In this document: piece after piece, positions 39,237 through 48,773 of the stretch | Layout of the letters: each line of letters starts with the position of its first letter | Position numbering within the stretch: the first letter of the stretch is position 1 | Source of the DNA: Luteitalea sp. TBR-22 | GTDB lineage: Bacteria; Acidobacteriota; Vicinamibacteria; Vicinamibacterales; Vicinamibacteraceae | Assembly: GCF_016865485.1 (NCBI RefSeq) | Contig: NZ_AP024452.1 | Location: 3,122,501 to 3,186,500, forward strand | Length of the DNA stretch: 64,000 nucleotides | Direction: 5' to 3' | Notes under the pieces: model-generated | Databases searched by the model: none | What the model saw: only the letters and a program-made list of their open reading frames with translations | Told to the model about the DNA's origin: nothing | Program-made: the position numbers and the translations under genes

Positions 39237-39242
39237 ATTATA
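39237..39242 (-). promoter_or_regulatory. Candidate -10 element for guaA, overlapping a plus-strand -10
   Basis: The minus strand reads TATAAT at 39242-39237, about 70 bp before the guaA ATG. On the plus strand the same near-palindrome (GCTATTATAGC) reads TATTAT, only 6 bp before the GTG of the propeller gene. No strong -35 is visible on either strand. Confidence 0.4.
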
Positions 39243-39247
39243 GCCAA

Positions 39248-40528
39248 GTGCCTCGCACCCAGACCACTACATCTCGCGGTCTTTCGGGCATTTACCGCAT
39301 TTCCTTGGCACTGGCGCTGATCGCCGGCGCGGCCGCTCCTGCCGTCGCGCAGGCCGGCGGAGCGCCGCCGCCAGGCCCCGCTGCACCGGCCCAGGCGACC
39401 GGCCCGGCGGCGCCGACGAAGGCACCCGCCACGGCCGCGAAGGCCGAGGGCACGTCCGGCGCCCACGCCCTGCCCCTGTTCCCGTTACGCGTGCGCTGGA
39501 GTACCGAGCTCGACGGGCCACCGTCGGCCACGCTAGCCACCGACGGCACGCGGGTGTTCGTGCCGCTGGCCACCGGCGGCGTGATCGGCGTGACCGCCGA
39601 GACGGGGGCGCTGGTGTGGAAGGCCGAGGTATCGACCACCGTCGCCCCGGCCGTCGCCGATGGCCACGTCTACATCGTCGGGGGTGACGCCTTGCAGGCC
39701 CTCGAGGCCGCTACCGGGCGCGCCGCATGGCGGGTGCCGCTCTCGTCGGGCATCTCGGCCCCGCTCGTTGCCCGCTCGGGCTGGGTGATCGGCGCCCTCG
39801 ACACCGGCGAGGTCGTGGCCTGGCGCGGCGACGATGGGACCGAGGTCTGGCGGCAGAAGGTCGGCGCTCCGGTCGTCGCCGCGCCGGCGATCAACGGCGA
39901 GCGGCTCTACCTGCCGGGAGCGGACGGGCTGGTGCGGGCGCTGCAGATCAAGACCGGCGCGCCGATCTGGACCACCTCGCTTGGCGGCAGCATCGTCACC
40001 ATCGCGCCGCTCGGCGCCCGCGTCTACGTCGGCTCGACCGACAACTTCTTCTACTGCCTCGACGACGACAAGGGACGGGTGCGCTGGAGGTGGCGGGCGG
40101 GCGCCGACCCGGTGGGCGCCGCGATCGCCGACGACGATCGCGTGTTCTTCAGTTCGCTGGACACCATGGTGCGGGCCCTCGATCGCGGGCACGGCGCGCA
40201 GCGGTGGCGGCAGCCCCTGCCGTGGCGGCCGCGCACGGGCCCGCTCCGCGTCGGCAATACCCTGGTGGCGGCCGGTATCGCCCTCGATTTGCGCGGTTAT
40301 GCGCTGGACACCGGCAAGCCGGTCGGCGAGTTCGCGCTCACCGAGAATCGCCTCGAGGTGCTGGAGGGCCTGCCCGTGGTGATTACGCGCGCCGCGCTGC
40401 CGGGTGACTACCTGGTCGCAGCGATTGCCGACGGGCGGCTCGTGGCGCTCGAGCACGCGTTCGGCCTGCCGGCCAAGCCACTCACCGACATCCCCGGCGA
40501 GAAGATCGCCATCACGCCGCCGTCCTGA
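39248..40528 (+). CDS. PQQ-type beta-propeller repeat protein (BamB-like)
   Basis: A 426-residue exported protein. The GTG at 39248 gives an N-terminus with a signal-like helix ([19 protein letters not shown]) followed by a Pro/Ala-rich spacer. From residue about 80 it has seven or so PQQ/propeller repeats ([88 protein letters not shown]). It resembles BamB of the outer-membrane assembly machine, but it lacks a lipobox and PQQ-domain proteins are diverse, so the BamB role is only a possibility. It is divergent from guaA and converges on an aminotransferase with a 17-bp overlap. Confidence 0.75.
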   Translation: MPRTQTTTSRGLSGIYRISLALALIAGAAAPAVAQAGGAPPPGPAAPAQATGPAAPTKAPATAAKAEGTSGAHALPLFPLRVRWSTELDGPPSATLATDGTRVFVPLATGGVIGVTAETGALVWKAEVSTTVAPAVADGHVYIVGGDALQALEAATGRAAWRVPLSSGISAPLVARSGWVIGALDTGEVVAWRGDDGTEVWRQKVGAPVVAAPAINGERLYLPGADGLVRALQIKTGAPIWTTSLGGSIVTIAPLGARVYVGSTDNFFYCLDDDKGRVRWRWRAGADPVGAAIADDDRVFFSSLDTMVRALDRGHGAQRWRQPLPWRPRTGPLRVGNTLVAAGIALDLRGYALDTGKPVGEFALTENRLEVLEGLPVVITRAALPGDYLVAAIADGRLVALEHAFGLPAKPLTDIPGEKIAITPPS

Positions 40529-41729
40529 TGACCCGCGCGAGGCGGGCAATCCCCTCCTCGATCCGCGACGCGGTCGCGGCCGAGAACGCCAACCGCATGG
40601 CGTTGGCGCCCGTGCCATCGACGAAGAACGGCGCACCGGCGACGTAGATCACCTGCGCCTCGATGGCGCTCGGCAGCAGCGCGCGGGCGTCGACGCCCTC
40701 CGGCAACTGCACCCACAGGAAGAATCCGCCGCGCGGCGGCCGCCACGACGCCAGATCGCCGACGTGGGTGGCAAGCGCCCGACTCATCGCGTCGCGCTTC
40801 TCCGCGTAGGCCTGTCGCAGGCGCGGCAGCTGCCGATCGAGCACGCCCCGCGTGATCGCCTCGAGCACGATGCGCTGGTCGAGGGAACTCGAACACAGGT
40901 CGGCCGACTGCTTGGCGACGTCGAGCCGCTCGATCACTGCCGCCGGCGCGACGATCCAGGCCGTGCGGAAGGTGGGCGCCAGCGTCTTGGACGTGCTCTG
41001 CAGGTAGATGACCTGCCCGTGTTCGTCGTCGGCCTTCATCGGCCGGGTGTCCTCGGGACGCGTGACGTCCGGGAACCACAGGTCGCCGTAGGGGTCGTCT
41101 TCGACGATGGGGACACCCGTGCGCTGGCTCCACGCCAGCAGCGCCGCGCGGCGCGACAGCGAGAGCAGCCCGCCGGTCGGATTCTGGAAGTTCGGGATCA
41201 CGTACAGGAACTTCACGCGCCGGCCGGCGGCCCGCTGCTCGGCGAGCACGGCATCGAGGTGATCGAGGTCGAGTCCCTCCTCGTCCTGCCGCACGCCGGC
41301 CAGGTGTGCGCCCGCGCTGCGGAACGCCGCGATGGCGCCGGTGAACGTCGGCAGTTCCACGAGCACGGCATCGCCGGGATCGACAAACAGGCGCGTCACC
41401 AGGTCGACGGCCTGCTGCGACCCGGTGGTCAGCAGGATCTCGTCGGCGGTGCAGGTGATGCCGCGGGCCCGCAGGCGGGGCACGAGGGCCTCGATCAGCG
41501 GCGTGAAGCCGCGCGTCGGCCCGTACTGGAGGGTCTCGCCGTCCTCGGCGCGCAGCAGGTCGTCGGCGATGTCGCGGTACGCCGCCCAGGCGAACGTCGT
41601 GGGATCGGGATAGCCGGGGGCGAACGAGATGAGGTCGGGCCGACCGGCGGCCAGGATCCCCATCTGTCGGATGGCCGACCCGGTCAGCTGGGCGCCCATC
41701 CGCGAGAACAGCGACTCCATGGCCGTCAT
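40512..41729 (-). CDS. PLP-dependent aminotransferase, class I/II (2-aminoadipate/MocR-like)
   Basis: A 405-residue fold-type I aminotransferase. K248 in LQSTSKTLAPTFRTAWI forms the Schiff base. Other conserved segments are YGPTRGFTPLIEAL, LLTTGSQQAVDLV, VIPNFQNPTGG and EDDPYGDLWF. This set is typical of 2-aminoadipate/aromatic aminotransferases (LysN/ARO8-like) that are related to the MocR catalytic domain, but the N-terminal GntR domain is absent. The substrate is uncertain. It overlaps the upstream membrane-protein gene by 4 bp (ATGA). An ATG three codons in is an alternative start. Confidence 0.87.
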   Translation of the reverse strand: MTAMESLFSRMGAQLTGSAIRQMGILAAGRPDLISFAPGYPDPTTFAWAAYRDIADDLLRAEDGETLQYGPTRGFTPLIEALVPRLRARGITCTADEILLTTGSQQAVDLVTRLFVDPGDAVLVELPTFTGAIAAFRSAGAHLAGVRQDEEGLDLDHLDAVLAEQRAAGRRVKFLYVIPNFQNPTGGLLSLSRRAALLAWSQRTGVPIVEDDPYGDLWFPDVTRPEDTRPMKADDEHGQVIYLQSTSKTLAPTFRTAWIVAPAAVIERLDVAKQSADLCSSSLDQRIVLEAITRGVLDRQLPRLRQAYAEKRDAMSRALATHVGDLASWRPPRGGFFLWVQLPEGVDARALLPSAIEAQVIYVAGAPFFVDGTGANAMRLAFSAATASRIEEGIARLARVIRTAA

Positions 41730-42730
41730 GCGGGCACTCCCTGGGACAGCGCCGGCGCCGCCGCGTCGTCGGCGGGAACCTCGTACAGGAACAGGTAGGC
41801 GCCTGCCGACGCGAGCCCGAGGTACTGGAAGACCAGTCCGCGCACCAACCAGGCCACCAGTTGCAGCGGCAGCACGGTGAGGCCGACGAACGGCACGAAC
41901 GAAATCAGGCCGAGCCCGGCGGTCGCGACGAGCGAGGCGAGGGTGGCGACGCCGACCAGGCCGGCGGTGACGAGGAAGACGCCGAGCGTGCGGTTGGTGT
42001 CGGTACGAAGAAGGCGCACGGCCTCACGCGCCGCCGTCCGCACCGAGACGTCGCTGGCCGCGATGATGATCTGCAGGACCAGGTAGCCGGTGTTGACGAT
42101 CGCCAGCCAGGCCACCAGCGCCGCGCTGCAGATCGCCGCGATCACGGTCCAGCCGACGAGGAAGCCTTCCTCGCCCACCGCGCGGTACCCTGCCACGACC
42201 ACGGCGAGGTAGAGGCCGCCCGACACGACGTAGGTCGCCAACAGGAAGGCGCCGAGGCGCAGGAAGCGCCGGCGGAGGCGTCGCGTGCCCGACAGGAACA
42301 CGTCGACGTCGGTGCGCGACGCGCGCCGGAGCAGGGCGAGCCGCACGGGATAGCGCTCGACCGGCCCGGCGTGCCGCTGCGCCTCGACCAGCACGGAGAG
42401 CGTGCCGCCCTTGAGGATGAACATCAGCGCCGAGCCTCCGGCCACGACCACGGCCAGGGCCGCCAGGAAACTGGCCAGCGCCACCGGATGCTCGAGCAGC
42501 GAGGTGGCGACGCCCGTCGCGCTGCGGCGCAGGTCGAGGTCGTCGCCGAGCACGTCCTGGACGTCCTGATTCAGCGCCAGCGCCACGAGGAAGGTGCCAC
42601 CGACGATTGGCACCGCCAGCAGGATCTTGAAGGTGGCCTCGGCGATGAACTGGACGACGACGACCGGCCAGTTGGCTGCCGCCAGCAAGGCGCCGCGCTT
42701 GATCGGGAGCTTGAGGGCCGGGATGGACAT
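41726..42730 (-). CDS. Polytopic membrane protein of unknown function
   Basis: A 334-residue protein I do not recognise. It has about six hydrophobic segments: near 15-45, 78-105, 160-185, 200-225, 245-285 and 290-320, with a charged loop RRLRRRFLRLG before the third. No catalytic motif is visible. The ATG at 42730 is preferred because upstream residues (MEGRVRLAV) look non-native. It overlaps the aminotransferase gene by ATGA, so the two are translated together, and it is divergent from the sensor kinase across 94 bp. An accessory or transport-like role is possible but unsupported. Confidence 0.7.
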   Translation of the reverse strand: MSIPALKLPIKRGALLAAANWPVVVVQFIAEATFKILLAVPIVGGTFLVALALNQDVQDVLGDDLDLRRSATGVATSLLEHPVALASFLAALAVVVAGGSALMFILKGGTLSVLVEAQRHAGPVERYPVRLALLRRASRTDVDVFLSGTRRLRRRFLRLGAFLLATYVVSGGLYLAVVVAGYRAVGEEGFLVGWTVIAAICSAALVAWLAIVNTGYLVLQIIIAASDVSVRTAAREAVRLLRTDTNRTLGVFLVTAGLVGVATLASLVATAGLGLISFVPFVGLTVLPLQLVAWLVRGLVFQYLGLASAGAYLFLYEVPADDAAAPALSQGVPA

Positions 42731-42824
42731 GACGGCGAGACGGACTCGCCCCTCCACTATAACGAAGCGACGACCGCCGGCCCCTCGTGCACGTCAGAAG
42801 GCCGAGTAAGATTCCCCCATCTTC

Positions 42825-45800
42825 ATGCCCGACGCGCCCACGCCGCCCCGGTCCCCCAGCCTCGTCCCACGCGTGCTGGCCGCCGGCGCGCTGGGCACGG
42901 TCGTGCTCCTGCTGGTCGGCACGGCGTGGCTGCTGTGGCGTCTCGGCACGGACGTGGACGCCACGGCGACGCGCGTCGAGCGCGACGTGCGCGCGCAGTT
43001 CGCCCGGCAGGCCGAGCGCCTGGCCCGGGCCGTCGACGACCTCCGTGCCCAACAGGCCATCGTGCCGGCGCTGGTCGCGCCGCGCCGCGACCCGCGCCCG
43101 CTGTTCGATGCCCTCGACCAGGTGACCAGCCGGAGCGGCCCCGACGTCGCGTTGTCCATCGCCGCGGCCGACGGCACCGCGATTGCCTGGGCGGGACGCC
43201 CCCAGGCCCTGCCGGTGGTGCGCCTCGACCGGGGGCCGTCGCTCGTGGTGGCGCCGGGTGCGCTCGGCCTGCGACTGGTGTACATCGAGCCCCTGCGCGG
43301 CACCGGTGCCGCCGTGCCCGTCATCGGACTGCTCGCGGCCGAGGAGAACCTGTCGGGCGGTTCCCGCGTGGACGCACGCGGCGCGCTCGAGGCCCAACTC
43401 GACACCCCGTTGCTGCCGGTCCTGCTTCGCCCGAGGTTCCTCGGCGATGCCAGCCCGCGCGGCGAGGCGCGCGTGCTCACCCTGCAGGCGCCCACCGGCG
43501 AGCCGCTCGCCGACGTGCTGGTGCCGTACGACGCGCTCCGGGCCCTTCGGCGGGCCTGGTGGCAACGTCTGGCGGGGGCCGGCGCGGCCTGCCTGGGAAC
43601 GGTGGCGATGGTGCTGGCTGGCGTGCTCGCGTGGGAGCGTCGCTGGCTGCCACCGCCACGATATCGGCTCTTCACGTTCCTGGCCGTCTTCAGCCTGGTC
43701 GTCGCCCGCCTCCTGTGGTGGTACGGCTGGATTCCCTTGCAGGACCTGCTGCCCAGTTGGTCCGACGCGGTCTATCAGGGGGACTGGCTCGCCTGGCTGC
43801 ATCGGACCCCGCTGGATCTCTGCCTCACGGCGTTCCTGCTACTCGCCACGGTGATGCTGGCCGTCGACCCGCTCCGCCGCGTGCGCCTGGCGATGCGACG
43901 CGTCCGTCGTCGGCCGACCGGGCCGCTCCCCCGCCGGCTGCGGTTCATCGGCGGCCAGTTGCTGGCCGGGCTGGTGATCGCCAGCCTGCTCGGCCTGCTC
44001 GCCCGTCTCGTGCAGGACACGGTCGATCACACCGAGCTCGACGTGTTGATGCTGGCGCTGCTGCCGCCGATCGAGCCGCGCCGCCTGCTGGTGCTGCTCG
44101 GCCTGCTCGGTCTCGGGGCGTCGGTCTTCTGGGGCAGCGTGCTGGCGCTGCGCATCGGCCTCATCCGCTGGCGGACGGCGACCCTGGGTCCGTGGCGGCG
44201 CCTCTGGTGGCCGCTGATTCTGTGGACGACGCCGCTGGTGCTGATGCTCGTCGTGCTGCGCTGGCGCGGCCTCGACCTCCCGATCTTCGCGCTGCTCGCG
44301 ATGGCGTCGTGTGCCGGCGCAGCGGCCCTGGCCAGCGCCCGCGGCATGTCGTGGTTCCGACGCGGGACACAGGCGCGTCGCCTGCTCTGGGCCTACGCGG
44401 CGCTGCTGCTCCCCGCGCTCCTGCTGTACCCCCTGCTGTTGCACGCGCTCGACCACGCGCGACGCAGCCTCGTCGCCACGCAGTACGCCCCCGAAGTGAT
44501 CACCCATCGGCGGGCGCTCGGGGAAGACCTCACGCGCGCCCTGGCGCAGATCGACGCGGTGCGCGGCCTGGCCGACCGGATTGCGGCACTGCCGCGCGAG
44601 CCGGGCCGCGTCCCCACCGACACCGCCTACGGCCTGTGGCAGCAGTCCGACCTCGCCGATCGCGGGTTGACGTCGGCCGTCGAGATCTATGCGCCGGAAG
44701 GTCCGCAGGTGAGCCGGTTCGGCTTCAACTTCCCGGAGTACGAGGCGACCGTGCCGCCGCAGTGGCGCAGCGAGGCATGCACCTGGACGGTGTTTGCCGA
44801 GGCCGGCCTGTTCGGCTCCGAGGAGCGCAGCATGTACCACGCCGAGCGCGCGGTGTGCGAGCGCGACGCGACCGGTCACACCCGCGTGCGGGGCGGCATC
44901 ATCGTCCACGTCATGCTGGACTACAGTTCCCTGCCGTTCCTGTCGACGCAGGGGCCGTACTACGACCTGCTGCGCGGGACGGCGTCGGGGGCCGGGACGT
45001 CGCCGCGCCGCGCGCCGTCGCGCGGCATCGACCTGATCGTCTACGGGTGGGGGCGGACGCCGATCTACAGCTCGGGCGAGCGCGTGTGGGATCTGCCGTC
45101 GGACGTGTTCGACCGGGCTTACCGCACACGCGAGCCGTTCTGGGCGACGCAGACGCGCGGCACCCGCGTGCACGACCTGTACGTGTCCAACGACCGCGCC
45201 GGCATCTACGTGATCAGCATGCCGCGGGTGACGCTGGTCGAGCACCTGGTCCACATCGCTGAGGTCGCGACGCTGGCCGGCGTCGCCCTGGTGCTGGTGC
45301 TGCTGGTCCATGCGGTGCTGCACCGCGTCAACCGCCGCGGGCCGCAGCCGGCGACGCTGCTGGTGCGCGAGGTGCGGGCGAGCTTCACGCGCAAGCTGTT
45401 CCTGGCCTTCGTGGCCACGTCGGTGATTCCCGTGCTGACGCTGGCGTTCGTCGTGCGGACGTTCGTGGCCTCACGGCTGCGCGCCGACGTCGAGGCCGAG
45501 GCGACGCGCACGGCGGCGGTGGCGCAGCGGGTCATCGAGGAGGCGCTCGCGCTGCAGCAACCGGCGCTGGTCACCGCGACCACGCTCACCGACGACGTGA
45601 TGGTGTGGATGAGTCGGGTGATCAAGCAGGACGTCAACATCTTCGACGGCCCGACCCTGCTGGCCACCAGCCAGCGCGACCTGTTCGCGCAGGGCCTGCT
45701 GCCCGAGCGCACGCCCGACACGGTCTACCGGGCGATCATGCTGCAGCGGCTGCCGACCTTCGTCGGCGAGGATCAGATCGGCCCGCTCGCCTACCAGCTG

Positions 45801-46853
45801 GCGGCCACGCCGATCCGCATCGGCACCCGCGAGGGCATCCTGACCGTGCCGATGACCCTGCGTCAGCGCGAGATCGAGCGCGAGATCGCCGAGCTCGATC
45901 GGTCGGTCAACCTCGGCGCCGTCGTCTTCATCCTGCTGGGCGCCTTCCTCGGCTACTCGATCTCGGGCCGCATCGGCGACCCCGTGCAACGGCTGACGCG
46001 CGCCAGCCGGCGCATCGCCGCAGGCGATCTCGACCAGCACGTCGTGGCCCGCACGGCCGACGAACTGCAGGGGCTGGTCGAGGCGTTCAACGGCATGGCC
46101 GCGGAGCTGTCGCGGCAGCGCGAGCAGCTGCAGCGCACCAACCGGCTCGAGGCGTGGGCCGAGATGGCACGGCAGGTCGCGCACGACATCAAGAACCCGC
46201 TGACGCCCATCCAGCTCTCGGCCGAGCACCTGCGGCGCGTGCACCTCGACCGCGGCACGCCGCTCTCGCCGGTGCTCGAGCAGTGCGTCGACACGATCCT
46301 CGTGCAGGTCCGCATGCTGCGGCAGATCTCGTCCGAGTTCGCCAGCTTCGCCTCCTCGCCCACCGCGCGCCCGCAGCCGGCGCCGATGGCGACCCTCGTC
46401 GAGGAGGTCCTGTCCGGCTACCGGATCGGGCTGCCCTCGAACGTGCGGGTCGAGGCCCACGTGCCCGACGACCTGCCGCTCGTGCTGATCGACAGGGCCC
46501 TGCTCGGTCGCGCGATGATCAACATCATCGAGAACGCGCTGCACGCCATGCCGTCGGGGGGCACGGTGACGGTGAGCGCGTCGCGGCCGGCGCCCGACTG
46601 GGTGCGCGTGTCGCTCACCGACACCGGCGTGGGCATGGACGCGGCGGCACTCGCACGCCTGTTCGAGCCCTACTTCTCGACCAAGGCGGCGGGCACCGGC
46701 CTCGGCCTCACGATTGCCAGGCGCAATGTGGAGTTGATGGGGGGCCGCATCGACGTGCAGAGCCAGAAGGGCGTCGGTACGACCGTCGCGCTCGACGTAC
46801 CCGTGGCCGGCCCGGATGGCCAGGCACGGACGCCGCGCCAGACGCCCGGCTAG
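42825..46853 (+). CDS. Large multi-pass sensor histidine kinase (NtrY-like)
   Basis: A 1342-residue kinase. The N-terminal helix (about 15-38) is followed by a first extracytoplasmic region to about 245, then a block of roughly eight helices to about 550, a second extracytoplasmic region (about 555-805), and two more helices. A third sensor segment (about 890-1030) leads to a HAMP domain near 1046-1095. The dimerisation/phosphoacceptor domain has H1120 in ARQVAHDIKNPLTPIQLSAE. The ATPase domain carries N (MINIIENALHA), DTGVGMD, LFEPYFSTK and GTGLGLTIA. The C-terminal third resembles NtrY. No response regulator gene is adjacent, so it is an orphan. Its size and double sensing layout are exceptional. 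Confidence 0.88.
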   Translation: MPDAPTPPRSPSLVPRVLAAGALGTVVLLLVGTAWLLWRLGTDVDATATRVERDVRAQFARQAERLARAVDDLRAQQAIVPALVAPRRDPRPLFDALDQVTSRSGPDVALSIAAADGTAIAWAGRPQALPVVRLDRGPSLVVAPGALGLRLVYIEPLRGTGAAVPVIGLLAAEENLSGGSRVDARGALEAQLDTPLLPVLLRPRFLGDASPRGEARVLTLQAPTGEPLADVLVPYDALRALRRAWWQRLAGAGAACLGTVAMVLAGVLAWERRWLPPPRYRLFTFLAVFSLVVARLLWWYGWIPLQDLLPSWSDAVYQGDWLAWLHRTPLDLCLTAFLLLATVMLAVDPLRRVRLAMRRVRRRPTGPLPRRLRFIGGQLLAGLVIASLLGLLARLVQDTVDHTELDVLMLALLPPIEPRRLLVLLGLLGLGASVFWGSVLALRIGLIRWRTATLGPWRRLWWPLILWTTPLVLMLVVLRWRGLDLPIFALLAMASCAGAAALASARGMSWFRRGTQARRLLWAYAALLLPALLLYPLLLHALDHARRSLVATQYAPEVITHRRALGEDLTRALAQIDAVRGLADRIAALPREPGRVPTDTAYGLWQQSDLADRGLTSAVEIYAPEGPQVSRFGFNFPEYEATVPPQWRSEACTWTVFAEAGLFGSEERSMYHAERAVCERDATGHTRVRGGIIVHVMLDYSSLPFLSTQGPYYDLLRGTASGAGTSPRRAPSRGIDLIVYGWGRTPIYSSGERVWDLPSDVFDRAYRTREPFWATQTRGTRVHDLYVSNDRAGIYVISMPRVTLVEHLVHIAEVATLAGVALVLVLLVHAVLHRVNRRGPQPATLLVREVRASFTRKLFLAFVATSVIPVLTLAFVVRTFVASRLRADVEAEATRTAAVAQRVIEEALALQQPALVTATTLTDDVMVWMSRVIKQDVNIFDGPTLLATSQRDLFAQGLLPERTPDTVYRAIMLQRLPTFVGEDQIGPLAYQLAATPIRIGTREGILTVPMTLRQREIEREIAELDRSVNLGAVVFILLGAFLGYSISGRIGDPVQRLTRASRRIAAGDLDQHVVARTADELQGLVEAFNGMAAELSRQREQLQRTNRLEAWAEMARQVAHDIKNPLTPIQLSAEHLRRVHLDRGTPLSPVLEQCVDTILVQVRMLRQISSEFASFASSPTARPQPAPMATLVEEVLSGYRIGLPSNVRVEAHVPDDLPLVLIDRALLGRAMINIIENALHAMPSGGTVTVSASRPAPDWVRVSLTDTGVGMDAAALARLFEPYFSTKAAGTGLGLTIARRNVELMGGRIDVQSQKGVGTTVALDVPVAGPDGQARTPRQTPG

Positions 46854-47671
46854 GCGTCGTGCGCGTCGGAACCGGCCGCCTGGCGGGCCGTGACCACCGG
46901 GGTGGCGACGGCCATGGCCTCATCGGCCGGGCGGGGGCGCCACCGCGAGAGCGCCCACCCGATGAATCCCGACACCAGGTAGGTGTAGGCAATCGCCACC
47001 AGCGCCCACTGCGGGTGGGTCGCAACCGCGGCGATCACGACGGCGACCACCATCAGGCCGTTGGCCGGACGTCGCTTGCCGAGGTTGAAGGTCTTGAAGG
47101 ACCGATACCGGAGGGTGCTCACCATCAGGGCCGCCGGCACGAGCAGGAGTGGCAACGCCAGGGCGGCCATCCACCCGGCCGGAAGCCCCTGCGGGAGCCA
47201 GAAGACCGTCGCGGCGGGAACCCCGGCAGCCGCGGGACTGGGCATGCCCACGAAGTACCGCTTGTCGGGGTTGGTGGTGGACTGGATGTTGAAGCGCGCC
47301 AGGCGGATGGCGGCCGCCGAGAGGTACAGGAAGCCGACCGCCCAGCCGAGCCGGCCGAAGGTGTACAGCCCCCAGGTGTACCCGAGCACGGCCGGGGCGA
47401 TCCCGAAGGAGATGACGTCGGCCAGCGAGTCGAACTCCCGGCCGAAGTCACTGGTGGCGCCCGTCATGCGGGCGATCCGCCCATCGAGCATGTCGAGGAC
47501 CACGGCGATGCCGATGAACGGCGCCGCCGTGGAGAACTCGCCTCGCATGGCGTAGATCACGCACGCGTAGCCACAGAACATGTTGGCCAGCGTGAACAGG
47601 CTGGGCAACAGGTACATCCCGCGGCGGAGGCGGCGCTGCTCGGGGTCGCGGCGCCGCAGCACGTTGATCAT
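46850..47671 (-). CDS. pssA: CDP-diacylglycerol-serine O-phosphatidyltransferase
   Basis: A 273-residue membrane CDP-alcohol phosphatidyltransferase that makes phosphatidylserine. The family signature DGxxARx8Gx3Dx3D is intact: D63-G64, A67-R68, G77, D81 and D85. About eight hydrophobic segments follow, with the type II features MPSPAAAG and LARFNIQ. The ATG at 47671 is chosen by length and the leader MINVLRRRDPEQRRLRRG, usual for this class. The gene lies 17 bp after psd, whose product decarboxylates its product to phosphatidylethanolamine. It converges on the sensor kinase with a 4-bp overlap. Confidence 0.94.
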   Translation of the reverse strand: MINVLRRRDPEQRRLRRGMYLLPSLFTLANMFCGYACVIYAMRGEFSTAAPFIGIAVVLDMLDGRIARMTGATSDFGREFDSLADVISFGIAPAVLGYTWGLYTFGRLGWAVGFLYLSAAAIRLARFNIQSTTNPDKRYFVGMPSPAAAGVPAATVFWLPQGLPAGWMAALALPLLLVPAALMVSTLRYRSFKTFNLGKRRPANGLMVVAVVIAAVATHPQWALVAIAYTYLVSGFIGWALSRWRPRPADEAMAVATPVVTARQAAGSDAHDA

Positions 47672-47688
47672 GACCGGGGATCTTACCC

Positions 47689-48321
47689 TCAGGCTTCCGG
47701 CCAGCGTGCAATCACGCTCTCGGCGCCTCGCACGACGTCGCCGGGCTTGACCTGGAGCACGCACCCCGGCGGGACGAACACGTCCATGCGCGACCCGAAC
47801 TTCATCAGGCCGAAGCGTTCCCCGGCCAGCAGTTGGTCGCCCACCTGGACCCGGCATACGACGCGGCGCGCCAGCACGCCGACCACCTGCCGGAAGACCA
47901 CGGTGCGGTCGCCATCCTTGATCCACACCTCGTTGCGCTCGTTCTCGGCCGCCGCCCGCTCGTCGTAGGCAGCCAGGAACTTGCCGGGCGTGTAGGCAAT
48001 CCGCGTGATCTCGCCGCCGAAGGGCGCGCGGTTGATGTGCACGTCCATGGGCGACAGGAAGATGCTGATCTGCTGCCACTCCCCCGGCGGGGCGACACCC
48101 GGCTCACCCGGCCCTGCCACCATCACCCGCCCGTCGGCCGGCGAGAGGACGAGGTCGGGATGCTGGGGCGGGTAGCGCTCGGGATCGCGGAAGAAGTACG
48201 CCATGAAGCCGGCCATGCCGAGCAGCGGCAAGCCGGCGGCGGGCTTCTTCTTGAGCAGGAGATACGCTGCGGGAGCTAGGAACCCGGCGATGAAGGGGTA
48301 TCCGGCGCGATCGAGCTTCAT
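47689..48321 (-). CDS. psd: Phosphatidylserine decarboxylase, short (archaeal-like) form
   Basis: A 210-residue proenzyme. Conserved segments are FFRDPERYPP, LSPADGRVMV (catalytic Asp/His region), IFLSPMDVHINRAP and the self-cleavage motif MKFGSRMDVF, where Ser becomes the pyruvoyl group. A hydrophobic N-terminus (YPFIAGFLAPAAYLLL) anchors it to the inner membrane. The ATG at 48321 (MKLDRAGYP) is preferred to one five codons upstream. The psd-pssA pair completes phosphatidylethanolamine synthesis. Confidence 0.93.
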   Translation of the reverse strand: MKLDRAGYPFIAGFLAPAAYLLLKKKPAAGLPLLGMAGFMAYFFRDPERYPPQHPDLVLSPADGRVMVAGPGEPGVAPPGEWQQISIFLSPMDVHINRAPFGGEITRIAYTPGKFLAAYDERAAAENERNEVWIKDGDRTVVFRQVVGVLARRVVCRVQVGDQLLAGERFGLMKFGSRMDVFVPPGCVLQVKPGDVVRGAESVIARWPEA

Positions 48322-48441
48322 GTTGTCAGGGTACACGGCCGCGGGGAGACGGCGGCACGCGAGGTGGCCCCGGGGCGGGAACCACGGTGCCCGCCGTGGA
48401 GACGGGCACCCGGAGAGGACCGAATCTATCGTCCGCCCGCG

Positions 48442-48699
48442 CTAGGCGTGGGCGAAGCTGGGGGCCGGACCGGTGGGCGGCGGGGCCTCGTATCGTCGGA
48501 CGATGTCCTCCATCCGATCCTTGAGCTGGAGCTTGCGCTTCTTGAGGCGGACTTCCTCGAGCTGCTCGCTCTCGGACAGGTGCGGGTTGGTGGACATGGA
48601 CCGAATCTGCTCGTCCAGCTCGTGGTGGAGTCGGTAGAGCTCGCGATACTCCGCGTCGGTCCGGAGCAGTTGCTCCTTCAGATCCTGCGCATCGGGCAT
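48442..48699 (-). CDS. YdcH/DUF465-family small protein
   Basis: An 85-residue helical protein of the YdcH (DUF465) family: AEYRELYRLHHELDEQIRSM, then LEEVRLKKRKLQLKDRMEDI, a two-helix coiled hairpin. Family function is unknown. A perfect AAGGAGG lies at 48705-48711, five nt before the ATG, predicting high translation. It is separated by 120 bp from psd and 74 bp from rimI. Confidence 0.82.
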   Translation of the reverse strand: MPDAQDLKEQLLRTDAEYRELYRLHHELDEQIRSMSTNPHLSESEQLEEVRLKKRKLQLKDRMEDIVRRYEAPPPTGPAPSFAHA

Positions 48700-48704
48700 T
48701 GCTG

Positions 48705-48711
48705 CCTCCTT
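48705..48711 (-). promoter_or_regulatory. Strong Shine-Dalgarno for the YdcH-like gene
   Basis: On the minus strand AAGGAGG is 5 nt from the ATG at 48699, the closest match to the anti-Shine-Dalgarno consensus I found in the window. Confidence 0.7.
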
Positions 48712-48773
48712 GCTGGCGGGGGAACCGTTCAGGGTCTTCCCCCGGGTTCAAGGGGCACTCTACCACCGTCCGA

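Noticed and set aside
41861-45262. 1133-codon plus-strand frame over the membrane protein and sensor kinase
   Set aside because: It crosses an antisense gene and then runs out of frame through the kinase; the translation is a compositional artefact.
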